Assembly (NCBI GenBank): GCA_002025645.1
Contig: CP018783.1
Span: 1,612,001-1,676,000, forward strand
DNA from: Curtobacterium pusillum
Lineage (GTDB): Bacteria > Actinomycetota > Actinomycetes > Actinomycetales > Microbacteriaceae
DNA: 64,000 bases
Reading direction: 5' to 3'
Shown here: one piece after another, positions 41,672 to 50,625 of the stretch
Position numbering within the stretch: position 1 is the stretch's first letter
Layout of the letters: the number at the start of each line of letters is the position of its first letter
Translations under genes and position numbers: made by a program
The notes under the pieces: generated by a model
What the model was told of the DNA's origin: nothing
What the model saw: only the letters and a program-made list of their open reading frames with translations
Database searches by the model: none

Positions 41672-42940
41672 GTGTTCTCCATCCGCGCCCGTTTCCGGGC
41701 CTCGTTCTCCACGCTCTCCGAGCACCGCTTCGTCACGTTCGCGGTCCTCGTCGACACCATCGGCGCCGGCCTCACGCTGCCGCTGACGATCGTCTACTTC
41801 ACCCTGACGACCGACCTCTCGCTGGCGGTGATCGGCGTGCTGTCGACCGCTGCGTCCCTGCTCGCGCTGCCGATCGGGCTGCTCGGCGGGGTGGTCACCG
41901 ACCGGTTCGGCGCCAAGGCGTCGATGATCACGAACAACCTGCTGTCCGCTGCCGGGTTCACGCTCTACCTCGTCGCCCACGACCCGGTGGTGGTGTTCGC
42001 GGCGATCTTCCTCGCGAACGCGTCCGAACGGCTCTACTGGACGTCGTGGACGGCGTACGTCCACGACCTGTCCGACGGCCGGCCGTTCGAGCGTTGGTTC
42101 GCCTTCCTCGAGGCCACGAAGGCCGCAGCCCTCGGCGCCGGCGCGATCGTCGCCGCCGTGACGCTCGCGGGCGGCGGGCACGACGGGCTGCGTTGGCTCG
42201 TGGTCGCGAACGTCGTGACGAGCGTCGCCGCAGCCGTCGTGTTCGCCTCGCAGCGCACCGGCGGTGTCCGGACGACCGCACCGCAGCCGCGGGACCTCGA
42301 CGACATCAGGACCGGATCGCTCCGCGAGTTCGCCGCCGACCGCTCGATGCGGCTGATCACGCTCGGGCAGTTCCTGATCGGGCCGGCGATGGTGCTGCCG
42401 AACGTCGCACTCAGCGTGCTGTTCGTCGAGCGGTGGCACATGCCCGCCGCCGTCGCGCCCGTGCAGTTCGCCGTCGCGACCGCGCTCGCCGCCTGCCTGC
42501 AGACCTCGGTGACGCGGTGGGTCGCCGGCTTCGACCGCGGCGTGCTCGTCGCGGTCGGAGCAGCGCTGACCGGGCTCACCGCCGTGCCGCTCATCGTGCT
42601 CCCGCCGCTGGAGGGGGTCACCGCCTGGGCGTACGTGGTCCTCGTGGCGGTGCTGCTGGCCGTGGCGGACATGATCGCGTTGCCGGCCGCGAACGCCGTG
42701 ATGGCCGAGGCGCCGCACCCCCGGATCCGTGGCCGGGCGATCGGGGTGTTCCAGACCGCGAGCTCGGTGGGCATGGCGCTGTTCCCCCTGTCGCTCGCGT
42801 TGCTCGACACGGACGTGCCGTGGGTGCTCTGGCTGCTGACCGCCCTGGTGTTCGCGGCGGCGGCCTGGGTGTGGCGCGCCGCGGTCGCGGGCCTGCCGGC
42901 CCGTGTGCGCATCGCGACGGCGGCGGACGCCGACGGCTGA
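41672..42940 (+). CDS. MFS transporter
   Basis: A 422-residue major facilitator with ~12 helices. Loop signatures are GGVVTDRFGAKASMI and LSDGRPFERWFAFLEATKAA; the last half has HPRIRGRAIGVFQTASSVGM. The start is taken as GTG 41672 (VFSIRARFRASFSTL) with GAGGG 6 bases upstream; GTG 41648 would add eight residues with no signal. Substrate not determinable; likely efflux. No linked regulator; the 3' side has two large repeats. Confidence 0.85.
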   Translation: MFSIRARFRASFSTLSEHRFVTFAVLVDTIGAGLTLPLTIVYFTLTTDLSLAVIGVLSTAASLLALPIGLLGGVVTDRFGAKASMITNNLLSAAGFTLYLVAHDPVVVFAAIFLANASERLYWTSWTAYVHDLSDGRPFERWFAFLEATKAAALGAGAIVAAVTLAGGGHDGLRWLVVANVVTSVAAAVVFASQRTGGVRTTAPQPRDLDDIRTGSLREFAADRSMRLITLGQFLIGPAMVLPNVALSVLFVERWHMPAAVAPVQFAVATALAACLQTSVTRWVAGFDRGVLVAVGAALTGLTAVPLIVLPPLEGVTAWAYVVLVAVLLAVADMIALPAANAVMAEAPHPRIRGRAIGVFQTASSVGMALFPLSLALLDTDVPWVLWLLTALVFAAAAWVWRAAVAGLPARVRIATAADADG

Positions 42941-42993
42941 CGTGGCCACGACCGCGGCCGTTCCGCGCGTGGTGGGCAGAATCGCGCACAGCG

Positions 42994-43079
42994 GGCCGAA
43001 CCGCGCGTAGGGAGCAGTTCCTTCTGACCAGGTACGCGCGATTCCGCTTCCTATCGCGGTCGCCATGGGACGGAACGTG
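42994..43079. repeat. REP-like palindromic repeat, copy 2
   Basis: GGCCGAACCGCGCGTA (42994-43009) and TACGCGCGATTCCGC (43033-43047) are imperfect arms. The 85-base block is similar to 18542-18626. Before it, 42969-42988 holds another partial unit (GGTGGGCAGAATCGCGCACA). No gene lies in 42941-43193. Confidence 0.6.
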
Positions 43080-43112
43080 ACCTGTCTCGGCGCGCGAGCA
43101 CGGCACTGGACG

Positions 43113-43160
43113 GGAGGCGCGGTGCGGGTGACCGACGTCGGTCACCCGCACCGCGCCTCC
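43113..43160. terminator. Perfect 24-bp palindrome of the GGAGGC family
   Basis: GGAGGCGCGGTGCGGGTGAC(CGAC) is followed directly by its exact complement, a 48-base palindrome with no loop bases; the outer ACTGGACG/AGTCC extends the stem with one mismatch. It lies between the MFS gene and the sensor kinase promoter (TAGCGT 43181-43186). Confidence 0.75.
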
Positions 43161-43180
43161 AGTCCGACGGCCCCACCCGC

Positions 43181-43186
43181 TAGCGT
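43181..43186 (+). promoter_or_regulatory. -10 element TAGCGT of the sensor kinase gene
   Basis: TAGCGT lies 7 bases before ATG 43194, directly after a terminator palindrome; no ribosome site is present, supporting a leaderless mRNA. Confidence 0.55.
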
Positions 43187-43193
43187 GGTCCGC

Positions 43194-44465
43194 ATGGGGA
43201 CGGCGACGGAGTGGACGCGGCTGCCCGTGGGGCGCCGCGAGCTCCGTCAGGACGCCGTCCTCGCGATCGTCCTCGGTGCCGGCCTGGCGATCACCACGAC
43301 GCTCTACGCCGCCGCGGGCACCTACGGCGACGACCAGGCCGCGTGGTGGGTCTCGGCGCTGATGATCGTCGCGAACGCCGCCCCGGTCGCGTTCCGCCGG
43401 CGCTGGCCGATGAGCATGGCCGTCGTCTCGGCCCTGGCCTTCGCGGCGCTGCAGATCCTGCACGTGCCCGAGGTCTTCCTCGTCAACTTCACCCTGTTCA
43501 TCGCGCTCTACACGGTCGGGGCGTGGTGTTCGGACCGGGTCCGCGCCGAGGCGGTCCGGTGGGTCGTCATCGGCGGCATGTTCGCCTGGCTCTTCATCGC
43601 GATCGCCTTCGGCTGGGCGGTCCCGAACGCGTTGCCCAACGAGAACGGCGGCCTCATCCCGCCGTACATCGCGTTCTCGCTGCTCAACATCGTGATCAAC
43701 GTCATCTACTTCGGAGCCGCCTGGTACGCCGGCAACCGTGCGTGGGCCTCGGCCGTCGCGAAGCACGAGCTGGACGTCCGGACCGCCGAACTCGCCGCCG
43801 AACGCGAGCGCAGCGCCGCGCAGGCCGTGACGATCGAGCGTGTCCGGATCGCCCGTGAACTGCACGACGTCGTCGCCCACCACGTCTCGCTGATGGGAGT
43901 GCAGGCCGGCGCCGCCCGACGGGTGATCGACCGCGACCCGGCGCAGGCCACCGCGTCGCTCGGTGTGGTGGAGGAGAGCGCGCGCACCGCCGTCGAGGAA
44001 CTCCGTCGGATGCTCGGCACCCTCCGCTCCCACGACGACGACCCCGCGGGCGACGACCACCGCGACGCACCGAGCACCGAGGGACTCGTGCGCATCGGGG
44101 AGCTCGCCGACGCCGCGCGCACGGCCGGTCACCCGACCGACTACGTGGTCGTCGGCGACGCACGGGAGGTCCCGCCGACGGTGTCCGCCGTGGCGTACCG
44201 GATCGCGCAGGAGGCCGTGACGAACGTCCTCAAGCACGCCGGTCCGACCGCCCGGGCCGACGTCCGCGTGCGGTACCTCGCCGACTGCGTCGAGGTCGAG
44301 GTCACCGACGACGGGCACGGCGACCGCGCTCCGCGGAACACGGCGGGCAGCGGTCTCGGCCACGTGGGGATGCGCGAACGCGTCGCCGCGGTGGGCGGAC
44401 GGATCGAGATCGGGCCGCGCGCCCGGGGAGGCTACCTGGTGCGGGCATGGCTGCCGACGACCTGA
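43194..44465 (+). CDS. Sensor histidine kinase (NarL-type two-component system)
   Basis: A 423-residue kinase with about six N-terminal helices (~20-180) and no large outer loop, then a HisKA_3 dimerisation domain (RVRIARELHDVVAHHVSLMG, phospho-acceptor His224) and an HATPase_c domain (AQEAVTNVLKHAG; VTDDGHGDRAPRNTAGSGLG; MRERVAAVGGRIEIGPR). It probably senses a membrane-related signal. ATG 43194 is 7 bases after TAGCGT. The response regulator ATG overlaps its 3' end by 19 bases. Confidence 0.94.
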   Translation: MGTATEWTRLPVGRRELRQDAVLAIVLGAGLAITTTLYAAAGTYGDDQAAWWVSALMIVANAAPVAFRRRWPMSMAVVSALAFAALQILHVPEVFLVNFTLFIALYTVGAWCSDRVRAEAVRWVVIGGMFAWLFIAIAFGWAVPNALPNENGGLIPPYIAFSLLNIVINVIYFGAAWYAGNRAWASAVAKHELDVRTAELAAERERSAAQAVTIERVRIARELHDVVAHHVSLMGVQAGAARRVIDRDPAQATASLGVVEESARTAVEELRRMLGTLRSHDDDPAGDDHRDAPSTEGLVRIGELADAARTAGHPTDYVVVGDAREVPPTVSAVAYRIAQEAVTNVLKHAGPTARADVRVRYLADCVEVEVTDDGHGDRAPRNTAGSGLGHVGMRERVAAVGGRIEIGPRARGGYLVRAWLPTT

Positions 44466-45136
44466 CGATCGTGCTCGCGGACGACCAGGACCTCGTGCGG
44501 GCCGGGTTCCGCGTCATCCTCGAGTCCGAGCCGGGGTTCCGCGTCGTCGGCGAGGCAGCGGACGGCGCCGAGGCCGTCGAGGCCGTCCGACGACACCGGC
44601 CGGACGTGGTCTGCCTCGACGTCCAGATGCCGAACGTCGACGGGCTCGAAGCCGCGCGGCGGATCGCAGCACTCCCCGAGCCCCCGGCGGTGCTCGTCCT
44701 GACGACGTTCGACCACGACGACGCCCTCTTCCAGGCGCTCGAGGCCGGGGCGAGCGGGTTTCTGCTGAAGAACGCCTCGCCCGAACGGCTGATCGACGCG
44801 GTCCGCACGGTGGCCGCGGGTGACGCGCTGCTCGCGCCGGACGTGACGCGGCGGGTGATCAGTCGGGCGACGGCGACCGCCCCGCCGACGAACGCCGACG
44901 CCGTGCCCACCGCCGACGCGGCGCTCGCGTCCGCAGGGCTCACCGAGCGCGAGACCGAGGTCCTGCGGCTGCTCGCCCGGGGCCTGAGCAACGCCGAGAT
45001 CGCCGCCGAGCTGTTCGTCGGGGACGCGACCGTGAAGACCCACGTGTCGAACGTGCTGCAGAAGCTCGGCCTGCGCGACCGCATCCAGGCAGTCGTCTGG
45101 GCGTTCGAGCACGGCGTCGCCGGCACCGCGGGCTGA
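44447..45136 (+). CDS. NarL/FixJ-type response regulator
   Basis: A 229-residue regulator. The receiver has Asp12-Asp13, phospho-acceptor Asp58 (VVCLDVQMPNVDG), Thr86-87 and Lys108 (FLLKNA). A linker of ~30 low-complexity residues leads to a LuxR HTH (LTERETEVLRLLARGLSNAE; VKTHVSNVLQKLGLRDRIQA). It overlaps the kinase gene. The downstream ABC exporter starts 152 bases after its stop and is a likely target by proximity. Confidence 0.94.
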   Translation: MAADDLTIVLADDQDLVRAGFRVILESEPGFRVVGEAADGAEAVEAVRRHRPDVVCLDVQMPNVDGLEAARRIAALPEPPAVLVLTTFDHDDALFQALEAGASGFLLKNASPERLIDAVRTVAAGDALLAPDVTRRVISRATATAPPTNADAVPTADAALASAGLTERETEVLRLLARGLSNAEIAAELFVGDATVKTHVSNVLQKLGLRDRIQAVVWAFEHGVAGTAG

Positions 45137-45288
45137 ACCGGCACCGCGGGCTGACCCCGCCCGCGTCCGCTCCCCCGCACGGCGGAGCCGCCCGCGCCCC
45201 GATCCCCGTCCCCAGCCGGAGGCACCGCCCCACCCCTGCGCAATAGCGTCGACGCAGGCGGATCGAACCGCCGCGAGAGGGGAACGAC

Positions 45289-46170
45289 ATGCTCACCATC
45301 GACGGGGTGACCAAGCAGTACGGCGACCGCCGCGTGCTCGACGACGTCACGTTCACGGTCGGTGACGGACGCCTGACCGGGTTCGTCGGCGGCAACGGTG
45401 CCGGCAAGACCACCACGATGCGGATCCTGCTCGGCGTGCTGCAGGCCGACGCCGGCACCGTGTCGATCGACGGCACGACCATCGGCCCGGCCGACCGGCG
45501 CCGGTTCGGCTACATGCCGGAGGAACGCGGGCTGTACCCGAAGATGCCCGTCGCCGAGCAGATCACGTACTTCGCCCGGCTGCACGGCGTCGACAAGCGC
45601 ACCGCAGCGAGCCGCACCACCGACCTGCTCGACCGGCTCGGCCTCGCGCCGCACGCCGACGACGCCGTCGAGAAGCTCTCGCTCGGCAACCAGCAGCGCG
45701 TGCAGGTCGCGGCGGCGCTCGCCCACGACCCCGAGGTCCTCGTGCTCGACGAGCCGTTCTCCGGCCTCGACCCGATGGCCGTCGACGTCGTGCTGGCCGT
45801 GCTGCGCGAGGCGGCGGCCGGCGGCGTCCCGGTGCTGTTCTCGAGCCACCAGCTGGACGTCGTCGAGCGACTCTGCGACGACGTCGTGGTGATCGCCGGC
45901 GGCACCATCCGCGCCGCCGGACCGCAGGACGAGCTGCGCAAGCAGGCCGGGCCCCCGGCGTGGGAGCTGCTCGTGGAGGGCGACGTCGCCTGGCTCCGCG
46001 ACGAACCGGGCGTCACCGTCCGCGAGTTCGACGGGGGCTACGCCGTCTTCGAAGCCGACGACCCCACCGCCCAGCGGGTGCTGCAGCAGGCAGTCCAGCA
46101 CGGCACCGTCGGGTCGTTCTCGCCGCGTGTCCCGCGGCTCAGCGAGGTCTTCCGGGAGGTCGTCCGATGA
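45289..46170 (+). CDS. ABC transporter ATP-binding protein (NatA-like)
   Basis: A 293-residue ATPase with Walker A GGNGAGKTTTMR, Q-loop region FGYMPEERGLYPKMP, Walker B VLVLDEPFSGLDP and switch His in FSSHQLDV. The signature is LSLGNQQRVQVAAAL rather than LSGGQ, as in NatA/EcsA-type exporters. The C-terminal ~70 residues are an extra domain (DUF4162-like: AWELLVEGDVAWLRD). A strong ribosome site (GAGAGGGGAAC) precedes ATG 45289 and TAGCGT lies at 45244-45249. Coupled to the permease (ATGA). Confidence 0.93.
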   Translation: MLTIDGVTKQYGDRRVLDDVTFTVGDGRLTGFVGGNGAGKTTTMRILLGVLQADAGTVSIDGTTIGPADRRRFGYMPEERGLYPKMPVAEQITYFARLHGVDKRTAASRTTDLLDRLGLAPHADDAVEKLSLGNQQRVQVAAALAHDPEVLVLDEPFSGLDPMAVDVVLAVLREAAAGGVPVLFSSHQLDVVERLCDDVVVIAGGTIRAAGPQDELRKQAGPPAWELLVEGDVAWLRDEPGVTVREFDGGYAVFEADDPTAQRVLQQAVQHGTVGSFSPRVPRLSEVFREVVR

Positions 46171-47243
46171 ACGGCTCGTTCGTCCAGTCCGTGCGGCTCG
46201 TCGCCGCGCGCGAGATCCAGGCACGCGTCCGCAGCAAGGCGTTCGTCGTGTCCGCTTGCATCCTCATCCTGATGGTCGTCGCCTCGATCGTCGTCGGCGG
46301 CATCGTCGGCAAGGCGACCGCGGGCGACACCACCCCGGTCGCGGTCGTCGACGGCGTCAGCCTGCCCACGAGCAAGGGGCTCGACGTCACGGAGGCACCG
46401 ACCGCGGCCGCTGCCGAACGACTCGTCGAGAACGGTGACGTCGACGCGGCGATCCTGCCCTCGGACGACCCGCTCGGCTACAAGGTCGTCGGACTCGACG
46501 ACGCCCCGACCGACGTCGTGCAGGCGCTCAGCGTCTCGCCCCGCATCGAGCTGCTCGACCCGAACGCGATCCCCGGTGGGCTCATCTACATCGTCGCGCT
46601 GGCGTTCGGGGTGGTGTACTTCGCCTCGGCCGTGACGTTCGGCCAGTCGATCGCGCAGAGCGTCGTCGAGGAGAAGTCCACCCGGGTGGTCGAGATCCTG
46701 ATGGCCGCGATCCCCGCACGGGCGCTGCTCGCCGGCAAGGTCCTCGGCAACAGCGTCATGGCGTTCGCGCAGATCGTGGCGGTGGCGATCGCGGCGGCGG
46801 TGACGCTCGCGGTCACCGGGCAGGACAACATGTTCACCGTCCTCGGGCCGAGCATGCTGTGGTTCGTCGGCTTCTTCGCGATCGGGTTCGTGCTCATCGC
46901 CTCGCTGTTCGCGGCCGCAGCGGTGCTCGTCTCCCGCCAGGAGGACGTCGGCAGCGTCACCACCCCGGTGATGATGCTCGTGATGATCCCCTACATCCTG
47001 ATCATCGTCGCGTACAACAACCCGACCATCCTCGGCGTCATGTCGTACGTGCCGTTCAGTGCGCCGATCGGCATGCCGATGCGGATCTTCCTCGGGACCG
47101 CCGAGTGGTGGGAGCCGATCCTGTCCCTGGTGATCGTGGCCGTCTCGGTCGTCCTCGTCGTCGTCATCGGGGCGCGGATCTACGAGAACGCGCTCCTGCG
47201 CACCGGCAGCCGGGTGAAGCTGGCGGAGGCACTGCGCGGCTGA
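46167..47243 (+). CDS. ABC-2 type permease (NatB-like)
   Basis: A 358-residue permease. A first helix (VVSACILILMVVASIVVGGI) is followed by a ~130-residue outer domain (KVVGLDDAPTDVVQALSVSP) and about five to six helices. The motif SVVEEKSTRVVEILMAAIPA is the NatB/YhaP signature. With the ATPase it should form an exporter for sodium, bacitracin-like peptides or an unknown compound. Last gene of the unit; an excellent hairpin follows. Confidence 0.9.
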   Translation: MNGSFVQSVRLVAAREIQARVRSKAFVVSACILILMVVASIVVGGIVGKATAGDTTPVAVVDGVSLPTSKGLDVTEAPTAAAAERLVENGDVDAAILPSDDPLGYKVVGLDDAPTDVVQALSVSPRIELLDPNAIPGGLIYIVALAFGVVYFASAVTFGQSIAQSVVEEKSTRVVEILMAAIPARALLAGKVLGNSVMAFAQIVAVAIAAAVTLAVTGQDNMFTVLGPSMLWFVGFFAIGFVLIASLFAAAAVLVSRQEDVGSVTTPVMMLVMIPYILIIVAYNNPTILGVMSYVPFSAPIGMPMRIFLGTAEWWEPILSLVIVAVSVVLVVVIGARIYENALLRTGSRVKLAEALRG

Positions 47244-47256
47244 CGCCGCAGGACCG

Positions 47257-47312
47257 GACTGGAGGCCCGGATCACGTGAGCTGGTCGGCTCACGTGATCC
47301 GGGCCTCCAGTC
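47257..47312. terminator. Perfect 25-bp stem terminator of the GACTGGAGGC family
   Basis: Arms 47257-47281 and 47288-47312 are exact complements (GACTGGAGGCCCGGATCACG...) with a 6-base loop. It separates the permease from the convergent TetR gene, 7 bases from its stop. Confidence 0.85.
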
Positions 47313-47318
47313 AGTGCA

Positions 47319-47909
47319 TCAGCCCGGGAACGCGCGCAACGCGCGTTCGACGACGGCCGCCAGTTCCTGCCGGGTCGCGCCGCTGCTCGCCTGGACCGCG
47401 AGTCCGGCGGACACGGTCACCACGTACTTGGCGAGCTCGTCGGGGTCCTCCTCCGGAGCCAGGTCACCAGCGTCCCGCGCCGCGTGGAACCGTTCGGCGA
47501 TGCGTCGCTCGCCGCCGGCACGACTCTCCTCGAGGAAGTCGACGATCCGGCGGTCCTCGTCGCCCGCGGCGAGTCCGCCCTGGATCGAGAGGCACCCCGC
47601 CGGCCGCCCCGGGGTCGTCACCGCGGCGACGTTGCTGCGCAGGTAGTGCTCGGCGACCGCACGTGCCGTCGGCTCCGCGAGGGCTTCCCCGACGTAGGCC
47701 ATCTCGACCTCGGCGTACCGACCCAGCGCCTTCCGGAACGTGGCCTCCTTGTTGCCGAACGCGGCGTAGAGACTCGGGCGGTTGATGCCCATCGCGGTGG
47801 TCAGGTCCTCCAGGCTGGTGCCGGCGTACCCCTGGCGCCAGAACACCTCGACCGCGCTGTCGAGCGCTTCCTCGGTGTCGAACCCGCGCGGCCGTCCTCG
47901 TGCTGCCAT
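47319..47909 (-). CDS. TetR-family regulator of the adjacent SDR
   Basis: A 196-residue regulator starting MAARGRPRGFDTEEALDSAV, with HTH TSLEDLTTAMGINRPSLYAA and a C-terminal domain (GCLSIQGGLAAG; FLEESRAGGERRIAERFHAA) of the AcrR/YxaF-like type with the GCL motif. A GGAGG ribosome site precedes ATG 47909. It is divergent from an SDR gene and three related palindromes lie in the 141-base gap, so it probably controls both. Confidence 0.92.
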   Translation of the reverse strand: MAARGRPRGFDTEEALDSAVEVFWRQGYAGTSLEDLTTAMGINRPSLYAAFGNKEATFRKALGRYAEVEMAYVGEALAEPTARAVAEHYLRSNVAAVTTPGRPAGCLSIQGGLAAGDEDRRIVDFLEESRAGGERRIAERFHAARDAGDLAPEEDPDELAKYVVTVSAGLAVQASSGATRQELAAVVERALRAFPG

Positions 47910-47925
47910 GACGCGCCTCCGATCT

Positions 47926-48031
47926 GTACCGATCGGACCAGAATAGCGCGTCGGTCTGTTTCATACCACTCGGTACAGATTTGACAGATCGAGTCGAAGG
48001 GCCTACGTTCCATATCTGTACCGCTTGGTAC
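47926..48031. promoter_or_regulatory. SDR promoter with three TetR operator-like palindromes
   Basis: Three related palindromes: GTACCGATCGGAC (47926-47938), TACCACTCGGTA (47964-47975) and GTACCGCTTGGTAC (48018-48031). A consensus promoter for the SDR gene, TTGACA (47981-47986), 17 bases, TACGTT (48004-48009), lies between the last two. The flanking arrangement suits repression by looping or promoter occlusion. Confidence 0.75.
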
Positions 48032-48050
48032 GCAAATGAGAGGAACGACC

Positions 48051-48800
48051 ATGGGTGACTTCACCGGGACCACAGCACTCGTCACGGGCGGGACGTCAGG
48101 CATCGGCCTGACCGTCGTCCGCCGACTCGTCGCAGAGGGCGCGCACGTCGTCGTCACGGGGCGACGCCAGCACGCACTCGACGCGGTGGCGGCCGAACTC
48201 GGCGACGCCGTCACCACCGTGCAGGGCGACGTCGCCGTGGCCGAGGACGTCGAGCGGGTCTTCGCGGCGGTCTCCACGCGAGGGGACGGACTCGCGCTCG
48301 TGTTCGCCAACGCCGGTGGCGGCGAGTTCGCACCGCTCGGGCAGATCAGCTGGGACCACTACGCGACCACCTTCAACGCGAACGTCGGCGGCGTGATCAA
48401 CACCGTGCAGGGCGCGCTGCCGTACCTGACGAAGGGGTCCGCGATCGTGCTCACCGGCTCGAACATCGACGTCAAGGGCAACCCCGCGTTCAGCGTCTAC
48501 GCCGCGACGAAGGCCGCGGTCCGGTCCCTCGCGCGGAGCTGGGCGGCCGAGCTGGTCGAGCGGGGCGTGCGCGTGAACGTCGTCGCCCCGGGGCCGATCG
48601 GCACGCCGGGCCTGTCCGGGCTGGCGGGCAGCCCGGAGGACGCCGAAGCACTGCTCGGCGGCCTGGCCTCCGGCGTCCCGATGCAGCGTCTGGGGACGGA
48701 GGACGAGGTCGCGGACGCCGTGCTCTTCCTCGGGTCGCCGCGCAGCAGCTACGTCACGGGCGCCGAGCTGTACGTCGACGGGGGCGCGAGCCAGGTGTGA
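48051..48800 (+). CDS. Short-chain dehydrogenase/reductase
   Basis: A 249-residue classical SDR: cofactor site ALVTGGTSGIGLTVVRRL, NAG motif FANAGGGEFAPL, catalytic Ser in LTGSNIDVKG and Tyr/Lys in FSVYAATKAAVRSL, and C-terminal YVTGAELYVDGGASQV. It should reduce a carbonyl with NAD(P)H; substrate unknown. A GAGAGGAACGACC ribosome site precedes ATG 48051. Regulated by the divergent TetR. Confidence 0.93.
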   Translation: MGDFTGTTALVTGGTSGIGLTVVRRLVAEGAHVVVTGRRQHALDAVAAELGDAVTTVQGDVAVAEDVERVFAAVSTRGDGLALVFANAGGGEFAPLGQISWDHYATTFNANVGGVINTVQGALPYLTKGSAIVLTGSNIDVKGNPAFSVYAATKAAVRSLARSWAAELVERGVRVNVVAPGPIGTPGLSGLAGSPEDAEALLGGLASGVPMQRLGTEDEVADAVLFLGSPRSSYVTGAELYVDGGASQV

Positions 48801-48819
48801 CGGACGCCGCTCCGGCGCG

Positions 48820-49869
48820 TCAGAGCAGTCCGAAGACCGCCTGCGCGCCGAGGCTCGTCCCCGCCACGAGCACCCACAGCGCGATCCCGAGCAGCATCGG
48901 TCGGAACCCCGCACGCCGGAGCGCGCCGAAGTCCGTCGAGACCCCGATGGCGGCCAACGCCACCGTGATGAGGAACGTCGCGGCGGTCGAGAACCCCGGA
49001 GCCGCGGCGGCCGGGAGCACCCCGATGGTGCGGAGCAGGACGACCACGAGGAACCCGATCAGGAACCACGGCACCAGCCGGAACACGCGGACGCCCCCGG
49101 CGCGGCCCGACCCGTCGTCGGCGGCGAGCTGCTCGCGGGAGGCTCGCCGTGCCTCCATGCCGGCCAACCCGATGACGATCGGGATGATCATGAGCGTCCG
49201 GACCAGCTTGACGACCACGGCGGTGTCGGTCGCCTGGCGACCGTAGACCGTCGCCGTGGCGACCACCGAGGACGTGTCGTTCACGGCAGTGCCGGCGAAG
49301 ACGCCGAAGGCGTGCTGCGAGAGCCCCAGGGCGTGACCGAGCAGGGGGAAGACGAAGACGGCGGCGATGTTGCAGAGGAAGATCGTCGACATCGCGTAGG
49401 CGACGTCCGCGCTCACCGCACCGATCACGGGGGTGACGGCGGCGATCGCCGATGCCCCGCAGATGCCGGTGCCGACACCGATCAGCGTGCGGAGCGCGCT
49501 CGACACCCGCAGCAGTCTGCCGATCCCCCACGCCGCGGCGAGGCACACCACGAGGGTCGTGAGCATGACCGGGAGCGTTTCTCCGCCGATGCGGAGCACC
49601 TCACCGATGGACAGCTGCGCACCGAGCAGCACGACGGCGAACTGCAGCACACGGCTCGACGCGAACTTCACGCCGGGTTGGAGTGCGTCGAGCCCACCCT
49701 GTCGTCGACGCCGGACGAACCAGCCGACGACCGCGCCGATGACGACGGCGGGCACCGGGCCGCCGATGACCGGCACCTCGGTCCCGACGAGGGTGGCGAC
49801 GAGTCCGATCGCGACGGCGAGCGCGATGCCGGGGACGACGGCAGCGGCGTCCGCACGCGTGAGGGGCAT
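48820..49869 (-). CDS. YeiH/UPF0324 family membrane protein
   Basis: A 349-residue protein with about 10 helices. Family motifs are KFASSRVLQFAVVLLGAQLS, GVGTGICGASAIAAVTPVI and FGVFAGTAVNDTSSVVATA. YeiH-type proteins are putative sulfate or anion exporters; function is not well established. ATG 49869 is used; a GGAGGG sits only 1 base upstream, so ATG 49881 is an alternative. The 3' end is 19 bases from the SDR stop (convergent). Confidence 0.87.
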   Translation of the reverse strand: MPLTRADAAAVVPGIALAVAIGLVATLVGTEVPVIGGPVPAVVIGAVVGWFVRRRRQGGLDALQPGVKFASSRVLQFAVVLLGAQLSIGEVLRIGGETLPVMLTTLVVCLAAAWGIGRLLRVSSALRTLIGVGTGICGASAIAAVTPVIGAVSADVAYAMSTIFLCNIAAVFVFPLLGHALGLSQHAFGVFAGTAVNDTSSVVATATVYGRQATDTAVVVKLVRTLMIIPIVIGLAGMEARRASREQLAADDGSGRAGGVRVFRLVPWFLIGFLVVVLLRTIGVLPAAAAPGFSTAATFLITVALAAIGVSTDFGALRRAGFRPMLLGIALWVLVAGTSLGAQAVFGLL

Positions 49870-49901
49870 GCCCTCCAGCATGGCAGGGCGCCGGACGACC
49901 G

Positions 49902-50489
49902 TCAGCCGACGGGCGGCGTCTCTCCGCTCATGTCGACGCGGCCGGTGCTGTCGTTCCACGTGAAGGTGGCGTTCGTCCGGCCGCTCGCATCAGCGGTCGA
50001 CTCGTCCGCCTTCGCGAAGTGGTAGGTCACCGCGATCGTGGAGGGGTCGGTGCGCGCGACGTCGGGCACGAACGAGTAGGCCTCCTTGGTCGCGGTGCCG
50101 AGGTACCGGCCCTGGTGGAAGAGCAGGATCGCGACCGGTGAGCTGCCGGTCGCGTGGTCCAGCTCCACGAGCGACCAGGACAGCGGGGCGCAGGCGTCGT
50201 AGCCGGAGTAGTCGGAGTTCGCGGCGTCCCACTCCGCGTCCTCGAGGCCGGTCGGCAGCGGCAGGTCCGCGATCGCCTGCGAGGCCGCTTCGGCACCGCT
50301 CGACGGGCCGCAGGTCGGGGTCGGCGTGGGCGTGGGTGTCTCCGCTGCTGCCGGCGGGGTGGCCGTCGGGGTGGCCGTCACGGTCCGGGTGACCGTCGGC
50401 GCGGCCGTTCCCCCACCACTGCAGCCGGTCAGACCCGCGGCGAGCGCCGCGACGAACAGGAGTCCCCCGGTGGTCGTGGTGATGCGCAT
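49902..50489 (-). CDS. LppP/LprE-like lipoprotein
   Basis: A 195-residue protein with a lipoprotein signal (LLFVAALAAGLTGC, Cys23), a Thr/Pro linker, and an LppP/LprE-type domain (~70-165: AIADLPLPTGLEDAEWDAAN, DACAPLSWSLVELDHATG, AILLFHQGRYLGTATKEAYS). It should be on the outer membrane face; mycobacterial relatives have unclear roles. ATG 50489 follows a GAGGAGGAA ribosome site. It is divergent from the next gene. Confidence 0.85.
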   Translation of the reverse strand: MRITTTTGGLLFVAALAAGLTGCSGGGTAAPTVTRTVTATPTATPPAAAETPTPTPTPTCGPSSGAEAASQAIADLPLPTGLEDAEWDAANSDYSGYDACAPLSWSLVELDHATGSSPVAILLFHQGRYLGTATKEAYSFVPDVARTDPSTIAVTYHFAKADESTADASGRTNATFTWNDSTGRVDMSGETPPVG

Positions 50490-50625
50490 GCCCACAGATT
50501 CCTCCTCGCCGTTCGCAGAGTTCACGGCGTATTCTTGGGTTCGGAAGCAACGACGATTCCGGCCATGCCTCGTCGTGCTCGCGTTCCCCGGACCCGACGG
50601 GACGAACTGCGACCAAGAGCCCCTC

